Source: Hymenochaete sp. R1 (taxonomy: Eukaryota; Basidiomycota; Agaricomycetes; Hymenochaetales; Hymenochaetaceae). Taken from it: a stretch of 64,000 nt of DNA. The stretch covers positions 186,001 through 250,000 of the forward strand of contig JAFREE010000015.1 of assembly GCA_019400425.1 (NCBI GenBank), given 5' to 3'. The position numbers were made by a program, and so were the translations under genes. Under the pieces are notes generated by a model. That model was not told where the DNA came from. It was given only the letters and a program-made list of their open reading frames with translations, and ran no database searches. This document shows, in pieces, positions 11,291 through 23,749 of the stretch (its first letter is position 1; each line of letters starts with the position of its first letter).

Positions 11291-11749
11291 ATGGCCCAAC
11301 GCGTCACGATCCGCAAGCGCACTCCGTACAACACAACCTCCAACAGGAGGCGCATCGTGAAAACGCCAGGCGGCAAGCTTGTTTACCAGCACCTCAAAAA
11401 GCCTGGAACAGCGCCGAAATGCGGTGACTGTGGTGTTGCTCTCCCTGGCGTACGTGTCCCCCGTACCCACTGTGTATTCTTGGTCGGTTCTCTAACGCAA
11501 GGTGCATTTAGATCCCTGCGCTCCGTCCACGCGCCTACGCTCGTGTATCAAAGCGGGTTAAGACTGTCTCGCGGGCATATGGAGGGTCGCGCTGTGGTGA
11601 CTGTGTCAAGTCACGGTATGTTCATCTTCAACATTCTCTTTGACTTATACTGAGTACACTCTAGCATCCTGCGCGCGTTCCTTGTGGAGGAAGCGAAGAT
11701 TGTTAAGAAGGTGATCAAGCAATCGCAAAAGCCGGCTGGCAGGAAGTAG
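11291..11749 (+). CDS. RPL34: 60S ribosomal protein eL34
   Basis: Three exons (11291-11449, 11512-11615, 11665-11749) give 115 residues, close to the usual length. The sequence begins MAQRVTIRKRTPYNT and contains two CxxC pairs (KCGDC and RCGDC), the zinc-ribbon signature of eL34, followed by a basic lysine-rich tail. It is a structural component of the large cytosolic ribosomal subunit. The first ATG is used. Confidence 0.96.
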
Positions 11750-12314
11750 ATTTCCTCTCTGTTAGATCCTGTACGACTATACGTTCATGCCTTGTTCCTC
11801 TCCTGCCATATTATCCCGCTTTCCTACCGTTCGTTTTTTTCGGCATGTATGCCTCATATGCAAATGTGACCGACGCAGACTAGTGAAGTCATTAAGCAGC
11901 AACTGCTTGTATGGAGAGCTGTGAAGGACTTAGATTCTCGGACGTGCTCGAGAACGTGCGTGGGTGAAAATCGGTAGTGTCAATAATGGCAAATGCGCGT
12001 CGGCTAAAGTTATTACTGGCGCTCTTCTACTCTACCTCTTCCCTCCATCTACAAAATCTTCCAGCCGTCCCTTGATTATCTTTTATCTGACCTCATGGAA
12101 CGTCGATAGCCCTTGACTTTCAGTTCAACACATTCGTCGGCCGGCCAGGCATATTGGCCGCATTTGAGTCGGTCAAGAAGTAAATAGATTTTCAAATAGC
12201 TCATTGGGTTCTTGGAATGTTCCTATAAAAATCACCGAGGAATGATGAAAAAAAGCGGGTCCAAGTTTCTGAAGTCCTTCTCTCTCCTAGGAACTTTCAC
12301 GGCTCGAGTGAAGG
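11750..12314. other. intergenic region before phosphatase C
   Basis: The 3' flank of eL34 and the promoter of phosphatase C. A TATAAAAA element at 12224-12231 lies about 84 bp before the ATG at 12315. I see nothing else. Confidence 0.5.
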
Positions 12315-14562
12315 ATGAAGCTGTCTAGTTCGAAAGTGCTCCTGGCTATCTGTTTTGTCTCGTCTCCAACATTGGCAAAGAGGCGCGTTCCACGTGCTGA
12401 AGCATATTCGGCTTCCTCCTTTGTTGGGTTGAGCACAAGCGCTGGTTTTCCGGTAGCGGAGGCCTCTAATGCTGCAACGGACTACGATTCATATTTCCCT
12501 GACGAGTCTGCCGTCAACGAAGCTGGCCCGACACCAAGTACGTTCGTCTTCTATCCTTCACAGACTTGTCCAGCATTACGACTTAACATTCCATTGTTCT
12601 TCACGCATAGCTGGAGATGAAGCAGAGCTCCTCGCAACTGCGACTGCCCTCCCCAAAGTCTCGGGCGCATATCCTCTCGTCGACCCGTCGACGACTGGCA
12701 ATGACTCAGACTCGTCTTCTTTTGACGTGATGAAGAGCTGGGGTAACCTATCCCCGATGTGGTCCCTTGAGTCAGATACGTTCGGGATGCCTGATGCGAA
12801 CCCACTCGTGCCAGAGGGTTGCACACTAACACAAGTGCATTTCGTGCACAGACACGGTCAGCAGAACTTCGTTATCATCTCTTTCTTGCCATACTATTTA
12901 TTGACTACGCTTTTGTGCAATGGAAAGGTGCCAGGTACCCGGCCGACGACTCATCATTCAGCGAACTTGGTGCGAAACTGAATAATGCAACTGTTAACGG
13001 AACTGGGTTCACTGCGAAAGGTGATTTGGAATTCCTTAATACATGGATGATCAAGGTGAAAGTACTTTATTCAACACGATGACGCTGAAAGCTGAGATTG
13101 GATCCGGACCTTAGCTTGGTGGAGAAGTCTTGACACCATTTGGGCGTCAACAACTGTACGTGGACACCGGCCCTAATGACTTCTACTAATCAATAATATT
13201 AATGTACTCATATCCAGCTTCAACATGGGTGTGGCTTTCCGCCTAAAGTACGGTGAACGCCTCAAAGGGTTCACTGACTTGCCTGTTTTCCGGACTACCT
13301 CGCAAGATCGTATGGTCAAATCTGCGTAAGTCCTTCCATTTTCTCCCGATTCCGAATGCAAAGGAATATAGTGAACGTTTCACTCCCAGTCAAAATTTTG
13401 CCGCTGGCTTCTTTGGTGTCCCAGAATTCCTCACGGACTACCGTCAATTGATAACGATCGAGGACTGGACTGACCCGACGAACAACAATACCCTCGCAGC
13501 GTATTGTGAGAACTGGGAGCGAATCGGCGACATTGGGGGAACGATGGAGGAACGTTGGGTAGATGTGTATTTGAAAGATACAGTGTCGAGGATAAATGCG
13601 CTTATCGATGGTGTCAATTTGACAACCACAGACGTGTTTGCCATGCAGACTGCTTGCGCGTATGAGGTATGCGAAGCCCATCTCTTCTTCCGTAGGGTCA
13701 AACTTAATGTGATGTGCAGACCGTTGCTCTTGGAAGTTCGGCGTTCTGCCCCTTGTTCACTGAAGAGGAATGGAAGGGTTACAACTATGCTATTGGTGGG
13801 AATATCTACTGAACGGGACAGTGTTTACAGTGCTTATCATTTGGCAGACCTTCTCTTTTGGTATGGGTACGGACCAGGCCACCCAGCAAGTGCCGCGCAG
13901 GGAATCGGCTATGTCCAAGAACTCGTGTCTCGCCTTACGCATACACCGATCGCCGTTGCGAACTCGTCTGTAAATTCGACGATTGTGAACAATAACATCA
14001 CATTCCCGCTCGACCAGCCCATTTATGTTGATGCGACGCATGATACAATGATCACTGTTTGTGAGTTGACTCTGAAAGGTGGCGAACGAGTTCTACGGGC
14101 TGACTCGTCGACTAATACACTTAGATCTTATTGCGATGAATATCTCGTCTTTGGCTGCCAATGGACCGTTGCCCACTGATCACATTCCAGAGAATCAGGT
14201 ATGATGAAGCGTTTATGCTCCTACCTGATAATACGTGCTCAATGCATCTCCTGCAGACATATTTCTCGAACAAAATCGCGCCCTTTGCCGCCCAGCTCGC
14301 CGGCCAAGTCATGACTTGTTCGTCCGACTCCGACGCATACATCCGTTGGATCCTCAATGACGCCGTTCTCCCACTAACAGGCGTGAACGGATGCCCAGAC
14401 AATAAAGACGGCCTCTGTCCTCTCGAGACGTTCGTGGACGGAATGAAGCAACGGATCACCGAAGTGGACTTTAACTTTGACTGTAATGCCAATTACACGT
14501 TCTCATTGGACGATGATCAGATTGTGGATGGAAGGCCACCGTTGAGTCAGAGACCGTCGTGA
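12315..14562 (+). CDS. secreted histidine acid phosphatase / phytase-like, paralog C
   Basis: Ten exons (12315-12537, 12611-12856, 12928-13055, 13115-13155, 13218-13325, 13390-13666, 13720-13795, 13848-14060, 14125-14198, 14257-14562) give about 563 residues. A signal peptide is followed by KRR, possibly a processing site. The RHG signature is present as HRHGARYP, and the catalytic HD pair is in VDATHDTM. Five internal exons have the same lengths as in paralogs A and B. C has two extra introns: one in the N-terminal part, and one that splits the glycine codon of the RHG motif itself. It is the shortest paralog and lacks both the Ser-Asp and the poly-Ser loops, so it may resemble the ancestral form. 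Function as for A and B. Confidence 0.88.
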
Positions 14563-14715
14563 TGTCTTATTGGCCTTTAAATAACGTCGCTCGGATTTCG
14601 TTCAAAATGTCGGTCTCTTGTACCTCAATCTTCCGTGTTTGGATGCAGCGTGAATACAATGTTCTTATTATTTGTACACATGGGCGTGGTGACATTTATG
14701 ATTTAATTAAAGCAA

Positions 14716-16615
14716 CTACTGCGCAAAAATGATTGGTGGTTGTGGTTGATCAGCTGGTCCGCTCCCAGCTTGATCCTGATTTTGATTCTTCGGTGGCTTG
14801 ACAATGAGACCAGCTTGTTGTCTATACGTTAGAGGAGAGTTGTCAAAATTCTAACAAGATCAAGAAAGTCAAACTTTTCCTTACAACTTCATGCGGAGCA
14901 GAATCTTGCGGTTTGATGTCTGAATGTGAGCACCGGCTTGGACGGCGCGGTTGAATAATGCCATGCGCTGGTCAACAACGTTTGCTTGCAAGATCTGGTA
15001 GCAAATGACTTCAATGCCTACCACACTGGTTGACATATGCCTTTCTTACCTTGTTACGGCTGTCAATTCTGCCTTTAATGGAACCACTCTCGATGAGCCC
15101 AATGATGTGCTTCTCAAGTTTTGCTAACGGTATCCCGAAGGCCGCTGACATCCTGTCCAGCTTGACGGTTGCAAAAGGCTGGAAATAGAGTACGAGCGCT
15201 CGGTCACGGATGAGGTTGGTGAGATTGTGAATGTGGGGGGCGAGATGGATGTCAAGTCGGTGACGAGCCTAAGGGGGGAAAGAATTATGAGTAAATCAGA
15301 GAGGGCAAAAACCAGGCCGAAATCAGGCATACGGCGTGTTTGTCCAGTAGTTCCAAAACAGTTTTGAATTTACTGCTCATGTATGCCGAGACGAGTTCGC
15401 GGATGTACGGCTCGTGCTCCAGATAGATGGAGAAGGTCTCGCTTTGGAGCAATTGTGCCGTTATTGCCCCTCGACTTAGTGTTGCAAGAGCACACAGTGT
15501 CCCGTAGATGGCTATATCTGATGGCGTTATAATCTGAGCGATGTCAAGTAAGCCAGGTTCTTGACACAGCGAATAGGATTACTCGCCTTTCCGTTCCAGT
15601 CTTCTAAATAGACCGGGGCACCCGCCTTCAAAAACGTGATAGCAGCTTTCTCGTAAAAGCCTTGACCGAGGTGCGATATGCCATTGGCAACGTCTAGTTT
15701 GACCCTAAACTTGTCTTGCTCGACGGATGGAGCCGGTGCAGATTTTTTGTGTGCAAGTTGAGGTTTGGAGGCTGAGCCGGATGCGCTTGAGCTCATCGCT
15801 TCAAGCGCATTCTCGGCCTTAAAGGTGAAGGACGGAAGGGTGGGATATGTGCGTTGTTCGATTGCAAGCTAAAAAAAAAGAGCAGGATGCGCCATTAGAA
15901 CTATGTTTTGTTTAGAAGATTCAACCACCCACCTCAATCAATGAGATGCTGATGTCTAGCATGGATGGCCCGAGGGTTGGTGAACAGTTCTCCCGCGCCT
16001 TCACGTAGTTTTTCAGTGCAGCACCTTCATCTCCAATACTACGGTGGAAATGCCCCAGATCTCGATGAGCCATCTTATGCACTTATCAACTACGCGTTGT
16101 CGAGATCTACGAAATACGACTCACCCGAATGCTTTCTTTAATCGAGTTGGCAGTATACGTCTTCAATTCCACGTCCAACTTGGCCTTCTCGCTCGCATTA
16201 GCCTTCTCAGTTGTCGCCAACCATCTCGGATCCACTTCTACCCGAGTCTCTCCTGAAGACATAGCATTATTGAACAGCTCAACAGCATGTCGGTAGAGGC
16301 GGATGTCGCGACCGGCTTTGAGGCGTTTCTCGGCCAAAGAGAACGTCGTGGTTGCAAGGGATGGGCAGAATTCGAGAATGTAGAGGAGCCTGTAAATGGC
16401 TGTACGTTCTGAAATCGGTATGAGCACGGAACGTGATCGCGCAAGAACAGGATATACGTACCTGAGTAAGCGGAAATGTACGATTCGACATCAAAATGAT
16501 GAGCCTCGTCAACCGTCACCACGATAGGTCTTTTCTCGTTTGCGCTCGATTTTGGTTGGGAAGAGCTCGAATCTTCAGCTGCGATATCTGGTATATCAAT
16601 TTCCATGGTTGTCAT
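14716..16615 (-). CDS. CSN1: COP9 signalosome complex subunit 1
   Basis: Eight exons (16615-16462, 16408-16125, 16073-15933, 15868-15587, 15533-15333, 15268-15050, 14994-14885, 14821-14716) give 498 residues, normal for CSN1. Recognisable family blocks include YRLLYILEFCP, ELKTYTANSIKESIR, HLGQGFYEKAAITFL, DIAIYGTLCALATLSRGAI and the PCI segment LYFQPFATVKLDRMSAAFG. CSN1 is a PCI-domain scaffold of the signalosome, which removes Nedd8 from cullins in the nucleus and cytoplasm. The intron at 15534-15586 starts GCGAGT: only this GC donor keeps phase and joins the conserved DWNGK to IITPSDIAIY. All other introns are GT-AG. Confidence 0.95.
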
Positions 16616-16917
16616 GAACGTTTGGGGAGTAAAGAGGCTCTGAGTTTTAGTGGTTTTGGATTGGATTGGATGGAAGCAGACTCGCCGCAGCCGCGCTACC
16701 GCGTGAATGCGCCTTCTGGGGTACGTGCACGTGCAACAAACGCGTACGTCAGTGTGGCGTCAAATACTAAAAAATAGCAACAAGCATGACACAAACATTT
16801 TAGATGGAGTGTCCACACAGAGTTTAGAAACAACCAAAACACAGCGTTACGAAGCAACGAGCAAAGCACATAGTGATTATTATATATCCATATAGGAAAA
16901 AAATAAGCTCCTGAAAT

Positions 16918-19855
16918 TTAGCGACAGCACAAAAAAAGTATCGCCAACAAAATGGCGAATGCACTTCCAATCCATAATCCAAAATCACTCGAAAATGAAT
17001 TCACTTCAAACTCTGGAGAAAGGGGCGGGTCAAGGCTGACGATTACGGATGAGAGCTTTCCGGGAATGTTGTCCTGTGTCAAGATTGAGAGCGTCTGCCG
17101 TGACTCGTCATAGGTATACGTATCGGATGACCCTAGGCCATGTACAAGCACACGACGCCCTCTAGCGAGCAAAGATGGGAAGTAGATCTCTGTCTCATTC
17201 GATGTCAATTCATGTGTCGTAATGCCGGTAGGTGGTTGGATCGTCGTCGTGGAATGCGAGGCATCCGTCGATTTCGACGGTATAACCCATTCGAACACGA
17301 AGCTACCGGTATTCATTTCGTACTCAAACTTGGTTGGTATTCCGGCGACCTTAGCCGGATACGGCCTAACGACAGCTCGAAGAATGCGCCCGCCCTCGTC
17401 CAGGCTAGTTGATAATTGATCGATCGCGGGCTTGAAACTCGCTCGACTGCGACTAAACCACGAGAAATTCTCGCCGTTCCAGTAGTCCCCTTGGGTATCG
17501 TCATTATCGGGATTATAGTTCCAAAGTCTAATATATGTTGTCCTCAGAGATTGTGCTATTTGTCTAATTAGCCAAAGACGTACGTGTATCCAACAAGACT
17601 TCTTTCGAGACCTGTTATCATGGCATCCATCATTCGCGATTGCCAGGTGAAATTGTTTGTTCCGAATGCTTCTCCGTGACTGTAAACGCGTCAATGTCAA
17701 AATCCGAACCGTCTACGACAAGATCTCACTTCATGTCCATAGGGATGCCACACTCGCCGACCAGAACAGGGAGTTCGCCAATCGAATGGTAGCTCGACTC
17801 GACGATGTTGCGGATTTGCAATGAAAAGTTCTGTCGAGCGCCTTCCTGGCCCCAATAAAATGTTTTCAACGGGAACATGCCCTGAGCGACTTGCATTAGC
17901 GCAGAGTACACCGACGTTACAAAAACTGCCTACCCTAGACAGGCCCTGTACGTTGACAGAGAAGTTTCCAAAAGCTTTTTGGAATAATCCGTTCAAGTCA
18001 TACCTATAGCAGAAGATGACTGCTTATTATTTGGATTATAAAAAGAAATTGATGGACGTACCAATGTGGTGAGTATACAAAGTTAGTTGGCCGTCTTTCG
18101 GGCGTCCAGGACGAGGGGCAGAACTGTGAAGGTTTATTTATTCATAGGATTGTTTGAAACATATTCTATCACTTACCTCATTGGGGATTGGTTCTGCAAA
18201 CACCAACTTGTCGGGTGAGGATACAGAGCGCACCGCTTCCGACCACCGTTGAATCAAAGGGAAGTAGAAATCAGTGTACCAATCTATCTAAACACTTTTG
18301 AACATTCTGTTTCCGTGCTGGGATTGTTCTCGAAATCATACCTCGCTATTTGTCGTTGGATTCTTCGTGAAATAAGATTCCCTCAGGACAATTGCCTCAT
18401 TCTTGCGTTTGTCCCATCCCCATACACCATGCATCTCCCATAGGCATGAGCCACTTGTCGGACCGTCAGTGCGCCAGACATTTATTCCCTCGGAGTTTAG
18501 AAGCTCATAGCTCGTCAACTTGGTCGGCATAGGGAATGATCGTGTGTAATGAGGTACACGGGTTGCATGACCAGTTCCAAGCGCAAACGACTGAAGTGGT
18601 GATGCTGTCGTAGGTTTAGAACCTCGGGCTTGCGAGTAGATATACATCAACTTACGGACATGTGCCAGATGGAGGTCAGTGTTATAGTCAAAAGAATGCA
18701 TGGATTTGGCCGCAATATATCCCCTGTGGGGTTCGTTCATCATCTAAACGAATAGCTCTGTTCAATTCTCTCTGATCCATGTATCACGAACGCAGCGCAC
18801 ACCTGAAAGCCAACAACAGCATCAAGTTCTCCGACAGTATTTGCAAGTATTTGCCAAGCCTTCAGAAATTTGTCCTGCAGATATCTTTGGATGGGAACAC
18901 CATCGATCGCCAGCTTCGGTGCAAACACATCCCCCGCCCAAAAACATGTTGCGACAGTTGCCGCCGCTAGCTTTTGGTACCCGCATGGCCATAGTCCACG
19001 TTCGTTTTCAACGTGACCTCCGCCTTTCACACCCTTCAGCCAAGCAGCGCCAGCGTCCTCAAGTTTATGGATGTCGAATCCCACAGCGGATATGGTCCAC
19101 GCAGGGGCACCAGATCCACCCGTGTAACGTGACCACACATCTTGGTGCATCACCACGAAGGCTGCCAGGCCGTACTCTGGGAGCATGGACAGTAACTTTT
19201 TCAAGTAGTCCAGATAATCGTAGTCATATTCCCCGCTGAAGAATCGTTGCTGAGTTGCCGCACGCATGAAAGTAATTCACTGACTTACGGCCCAGTATGC
19301 TCTATGGCTTCCCATGTGACAAGGAATCTGACTTTTCTTTATTTAGCGGTTGAATGTTGAATACGGTCAACTATCCTTACTGAAAGTGAGTCCCCAGCGT
19401 CTGAGCCTTGCGAAATGCTGTGGAGCCTCTTCTAAGGGAAATGGCCTGCCGACAAACGTTACATCCTCATGTCTGTCCGGAAAGACCGCATTGTCGTCGT
19501 TCGTGGGACTAAGGCAATTCAGTATGTGTATAAGATTACTCAAAAAGCAGCACTCACGTTTTGCTTGCACCGGACACGTTCACACCTCGCAGTCCACAGA
19601 CCCGACCGTGCTTATCGATGAAGTGCCTCCCGCTTATTCTGATACCACCAGTCGTACTTTTGCGCCAGTCGTGAGCAAAAGACGGGCCAGATCTGGTCTG
19701 CGCCTCTGATGTTTTTGAAGCATCGACCTGATCGAGTCGGGAATTGCAGATGCGTGAGCATCAGAATGGAGTGCAGACCGTTCTGCAAAACATACGTTAG
19801 GTTGAGAGAGCGTAGAATTTCTCCTATCGTCTACCAGCACGTAAGATGCGTCCAT
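16918..19855 (-). CDS. GH5 (subfamily 12-like) steryl-beta-glucosidase / glucocerebrosidase-like enzyme with C-terminal membrane anchor
   Basis: About 13 exons run from ATG 19855 to the stop at 16918: 19855-19796, 19727-19558, 19508-19381, about 19331-19287, 19235-18803, 18743-18656, 18604-18342, 18287-18177, 18123-18062, 18003-17934, 17881-17730, 17679-17584, 17527-16918. The product is about 761 residues. Blocks in order are GLRGVNVSGASKTP, RFLVTWEAIEHTGP, VMHQDVWSRYTGGSGAP, MMNEPHRGYI (catalytic acid/base Glu), FVYSPHWYDLNG, VGECGIPMD (nucleophile Glu) and LWNYNPDNDDTQGD. This matches the EGCrP/Egh1 family, which hydrolyses ergosteryl glucoside or glucosylceramide. The last 30 residues form a hydrophobic segment after the catalytic and beta-sandwich domains. 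There is no signal peptide. The fourth exon's exact ends are uncertain by a base or two. Confidence 0.88.
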
Positions 19856-20687
19856 GCTGACGGTTGGCCTCGAAGATGCGTTCTCCAGCTTGAGCTCCTT
19901 CAGGAGTGAATCACAGTTCCTTCTGTCGCTACGCGTTGCTGTTGCAGGCGCGACGCAATAGATCGACACGAACTTTACCGTTCTGAATTCGCTGAATTCT
20001 CGAGAGGCTCACTGTAACTGCAATAGAATTTAATTCCGACAACGACCTCGAAGTTTCCTTCTGTCTGTCCTTTTGACCTTTGATATCCAAATTTCATGTC
20101 ATTCAGGACGCAAAAATCAATCACTGAAGCTCTTCCAGTGTGATGACTTAATTAGTACGTGCTCGAGATTCTCTCACATCGTCGCAAAGTGCGATGCCGC
20201 GGAGCAACGAGTTTCATCAATACCATCGCTCGCGAATGGAAGGCGCTGCAGAACGAGGAGTCTAAAAACCGGTCGCTCCAGCTTTGCTCATAATAATCAA
20301 CGGTTCGGTTGTGATGTATCCGGGGGCCGGGAGTGGTGTAGGCCGTGTGTCTCGGAAGATGTTTCGGTGCCCAAGCGGCGAGAAAGAAAAGTCTGAGGGC
20401 TTTCATTCGACTCTGCATGTAGGTTTGCTCCAGTGTTGAACGTGAGCCCTGAAATCCAATGACAACGCCGTTTGTTTCTCTGCAGCTCAAGTACACGAGG
20501 GTTTCATTCGCTACAAAATAGCGTTTACATGTACATGCATATGTACAAAATGTGCAGTGGGCTGTGCACAAGGACTTGAAGAAGCGTTGAGATGCGCAGT
20601 GCAATTGCATTCAATCATCGGCTTTTTGTGCGACCCTCGCGCTCATGCACGCGAAGCACTTTTAATGCAGTGGGGAAACGAATCGAT
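19856..20687. other. intergenic region between divergent GH5 and TVP38-like genes
   Basis: The 5' flanks of two divergently transcribed genes. No coding structure is supportable. Confidence 0.5.
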
Positions 20688-20695
20688 TATAAAAG
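20688..20695 (+). promoter_or_regulatory. TATA box of the first TVP38-like gene
   Basis: TATAAAAG lies 78 bp before the ATG at 20773. The tandem copy has TATAAAG at 23669-23675, 75 bp before its own ATG, so spacing is preserved. Confidence 0.6.
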
Positions 20696-20772
20696 GAGTT
20701 CTGCAAGATGGCGGATGCTAATAAACAAACCTTTCAAGTCCCGTCAAAGACTCCTAACCCCCAACCCCTCAA

Positions 20773-22509
20773 ATGCCCCACACGAGTCATTCGCAAAGTT
20801 CCTCGAGTAAGTTTTCTACTATTAAATCGCTTGCTCCATCACGTTTATTTAGAAATGACACTCAACTCAGGCGAATCAACGCTGTCCCCTAATACAGCAT
20901 TTCTACCATCAGGCAGAAATGACGGTGATCGTAATCTCAACAATGGTCTACCTGCGTATGAACCGAAGGTCCCCAGTCTCGATGCCTCGAGAGTTGATGT
21001 GCGAGTCTTAGAACGACCTATCATCCGCACACCATCGCCAACGCCTTCAGAAACCGAGTTCTTGCAAGGGAAGAGGAAATCAGAATGGGAAAAGATGAAG
21101 CATAAGGAATACTGGCTCAATAGACAGATGTTAGGTAAGTACTTCACCCCCGTTTTCTCTATCACCATAATGACATGTTCGAATAGTGCGTTTGATAATT
21201 TATGGGGTAGTCCTCGCGTTCGTTATTGCGTTCGCCGTTCTCCACGACAAGATCATCAATGCACTCGAACCAACTGCAGCACACCTTAGAGAGTGAGTAA
21301 ATCTTTGATACGCATATCGATCAAAGCTTATGTCGCTTGCTAGAATGCCTGCGGGGTGGTTGATTCCAATAGGCATATTTGTAAGTTCAGTCACTTCCTT
21401 ATGTTTACCTTACTTTATATTGATTCTTTGCAACGAAAGGTGGTCATTTCTTTCCCTCCTGTGAGCTCCAGCGCTTTCTTTTTGCCAAATGCGCTGCTGA
21501 ACCACTACGAAGTTGTTTGGTCACGAAATTCTAGCAATTTTGTGTGGTGTAGTGTGGGGCTTTTGGATTGGCTTCGGAATCACCGCGGCGGGAACGTTGT
21601 TAGGTGAAGTAGCCAATTTCTTGTGAGTGGCCGTTGCATCGTGTACCTGGCGTATGCTCCCTTTCTCATGCACGCATTTATTCCAGCGTATTCCGTTACT
21701 TCTTCTACGAACGCGGCCAGAAATGGGAAAAGACGAACCTTTATTACGGTTCGCTCGCTATCGTTTTGCGGGAGGGCGGTTTCAAAGTTGCACTTATGGC
21801 GAGATACAGCTATATTCCGTCTCATAGTATGTTTCTCTTCAGTGTATATGGAGATCTTTTCTGACAGCGTTCGACGTAAGTTCTTACAACGGTTTTCGCT
21901 ACATGTGGCGTAAACTTTTGGATCTATCTTTCCGCAGCGGTCCTTTCTCTGCCAAAACAGGCCGCGCTGATTCTTATTGGACAAATTGCCGAGAAAAACG
22001 ATGAAGGTGCGTCAATGTGTTTTGATTTCGCGGTTGGTTGACTTGATAATTCACCTTCTTTGGTGCATAGGAACGGAGACAAAGACGGACAGAGTCGCCA
22101 CCGCAGTCGTCATCTCGATCACAGTCGTAGTCACCATTATCGCCGTGAGATACGTCAACGCAAGGACAAAGGCTATCAAGCCCAAAGTTGTTTACATGAG
22201 ACGCAAAGAGAGGTTCGATTTTACTTTTATTGAAATGTATTCTCGAGCTTACAATATCCATGCGACAGGCAACGTCGGCTCGAACAAGAAGGCACCAACG
22301 CACCTGCAGAGAGCAACACTAACGCGGCCTATGACATTGAACTCGGACAGCCACGTTCTGACTTGCGTATGCCTGCACCTCGCCACGCGTCGCCCTTCGA
22401 TGACCGAAGCTCATCTTTCGGACTGCCAGCCTTCCCTTCACAGTTTCAAGCGCCGCCTACGCAAACGTACTACCCTCCACCTGACGTACATACAAGCACA
22501 ATGCGGTAG
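20773..22509 (+). CDS. TVP38: TVP38/DedA-family (VTT domain) Golgi membrane protein, copy 1
   Basis: Ten exons (20773-20806, 20853-21134, 21187-21292, 21344-21380, 21440-21460, 21513-21622, 21687-21826, 21881-22006, 22071-22212, 22269-22509) give 412 residues. The N-terminal third is Pro/Ser-rich and cytosolic-looking. Hydrophobic segments follow, with the VTT hallmarks GFWIGFGITAAGTLLGE, FFYERGQKWEK, VLREGGFKVALMARYS and LSLPKQAALILIG. A final membrane span precedes a Pro-rich tail. The yeast homologue is a Golgi/Tlg2-vesicle membrane protein, and DedA/VTT proteins are linked to lipid scrambling and trafficking. The start was chosen because only this ATG keeps phase into exon 2 and because copy 2 begins with nearly the same peptide. 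Exon 5 is a 21-nt micro-exon. Confidence 0.88.
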
Positions 22510-23749
22510 GACAGACAAATTTTGATCGTCTAAGGCCTGATCGTAAAAGATTGGGCAATGTGTTCGAGTCCAATATAAGTGGGGCTTGAGATGACAGGTT
22601 TGACCAAGTGTAGCGTTGATGATACCTAGCGCAGATGAATATTTTCTTCGTTGATTGAATTTCATTAGGACCTCGACTTACCATTGTTGTAGAGAGATGA
22701 ATTTCTAGTACAGATGCATGTATATATATTGACGGACTCCAATAACAGGGTCATTCCAACTTGAAGGGCCTCGGCTTCTTTCTTTTATCTGGCTTATACC
22801 GCGAGCTTCAAGTTATATTGTAGATTAGTATGCATCAAATAAAGCACGGGCTAGCTTGTGGAACGTGCACCAAGATGAGAGGGTATGATGTATTACCCAC
22901 AATGGAACAGCACATCACTTTCATTTATTTTTAGGGTTGATTTGTGTTTTCCGATTAGAGTTCGTTTCAAGCCGGGGACTCGGGTGAGGTGAGGGCAAGG
23001 TGCGAGGGATACTTTAAGACTTAGTGCCAGTAGGTAAGCAGATCGACACCAGACATCTCAATCGACAAGTTGGACAACCCACCCAAACGCCCCGTCGTTC
23101 CGACTCTTCTATCCATTGATTCCATCGCACTAACTTCCGTATTTTCGAATTGCCTCCCATATCAGCCCTCATAGCTACGGTAGAACTATCGCTGTTTAGT
23201 TTTGCTCCGCTTGCCTCAAAACTTGATGTGTCCTTCTCGCGTTTGCTTTTGATTTCGTCACCCGTAAACTCAAGGCGCTGCAAACACGGGATCTAAACTG
23301 GACGCGCCGCAGTGACCTGCAAAACTGATGCATCCTGGGCTTGGAAGCTGTGTCTGAAAGTCAAGGAGCGCTCAAGCTTTGTTACGGAAAGGCAAACTTC
23401 CCAAATCGCACATTGGTGCGTCACTGATGGGTCCGTAACCCACTAATACTTGCTGACAGAATCACTCTCTTCTTTGTAGCCCAAATACTCACGGTCTTTT
23501 TCTTTACGACTAAATGTTGTGAGGAAGTTCATACGATCAAGTATGGGCTGTGCGCAAGGTGCAAGAAAATTGTGCTGCGCAGTTCATTTTGCATATTTGG
23601 ATTCACCGGCATTTTGAGCGACTTCCCCGCATACGAAGCTCCTCACCGTTGTGTGAAAAGGAAAAGGATTATAAAGAGAAGTGCATTGGGATGGTGTATG
23701 TCGATATTCGTAACCTTCGAGATCAACCAAAGTGCTACATTTGCTCTAA
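22510..23749. other. intergenic region between the tandem TVP38-like genes
   Basis: About 1.2 kb without a supportable gene. The promoter-proximal end carries TATAAAG at 23669-23675. No duplicated flanking repeat is obvious by eye. Confidence 0.45.

Noticed and set aside
11050..11427. 125-codon frame upstream of and overlapping eL34
   Set aside because: Out of frame with the ribosomal protein and without motifs; overlaps splice-like signals of the small candidate gene.
20708..20772. Earlier ATG as start of TVP38 copy 1
   Set aside because: Its frame does not splice into exon 2. The ATG at 20773 does, and copy 2 begins with the same peptide.
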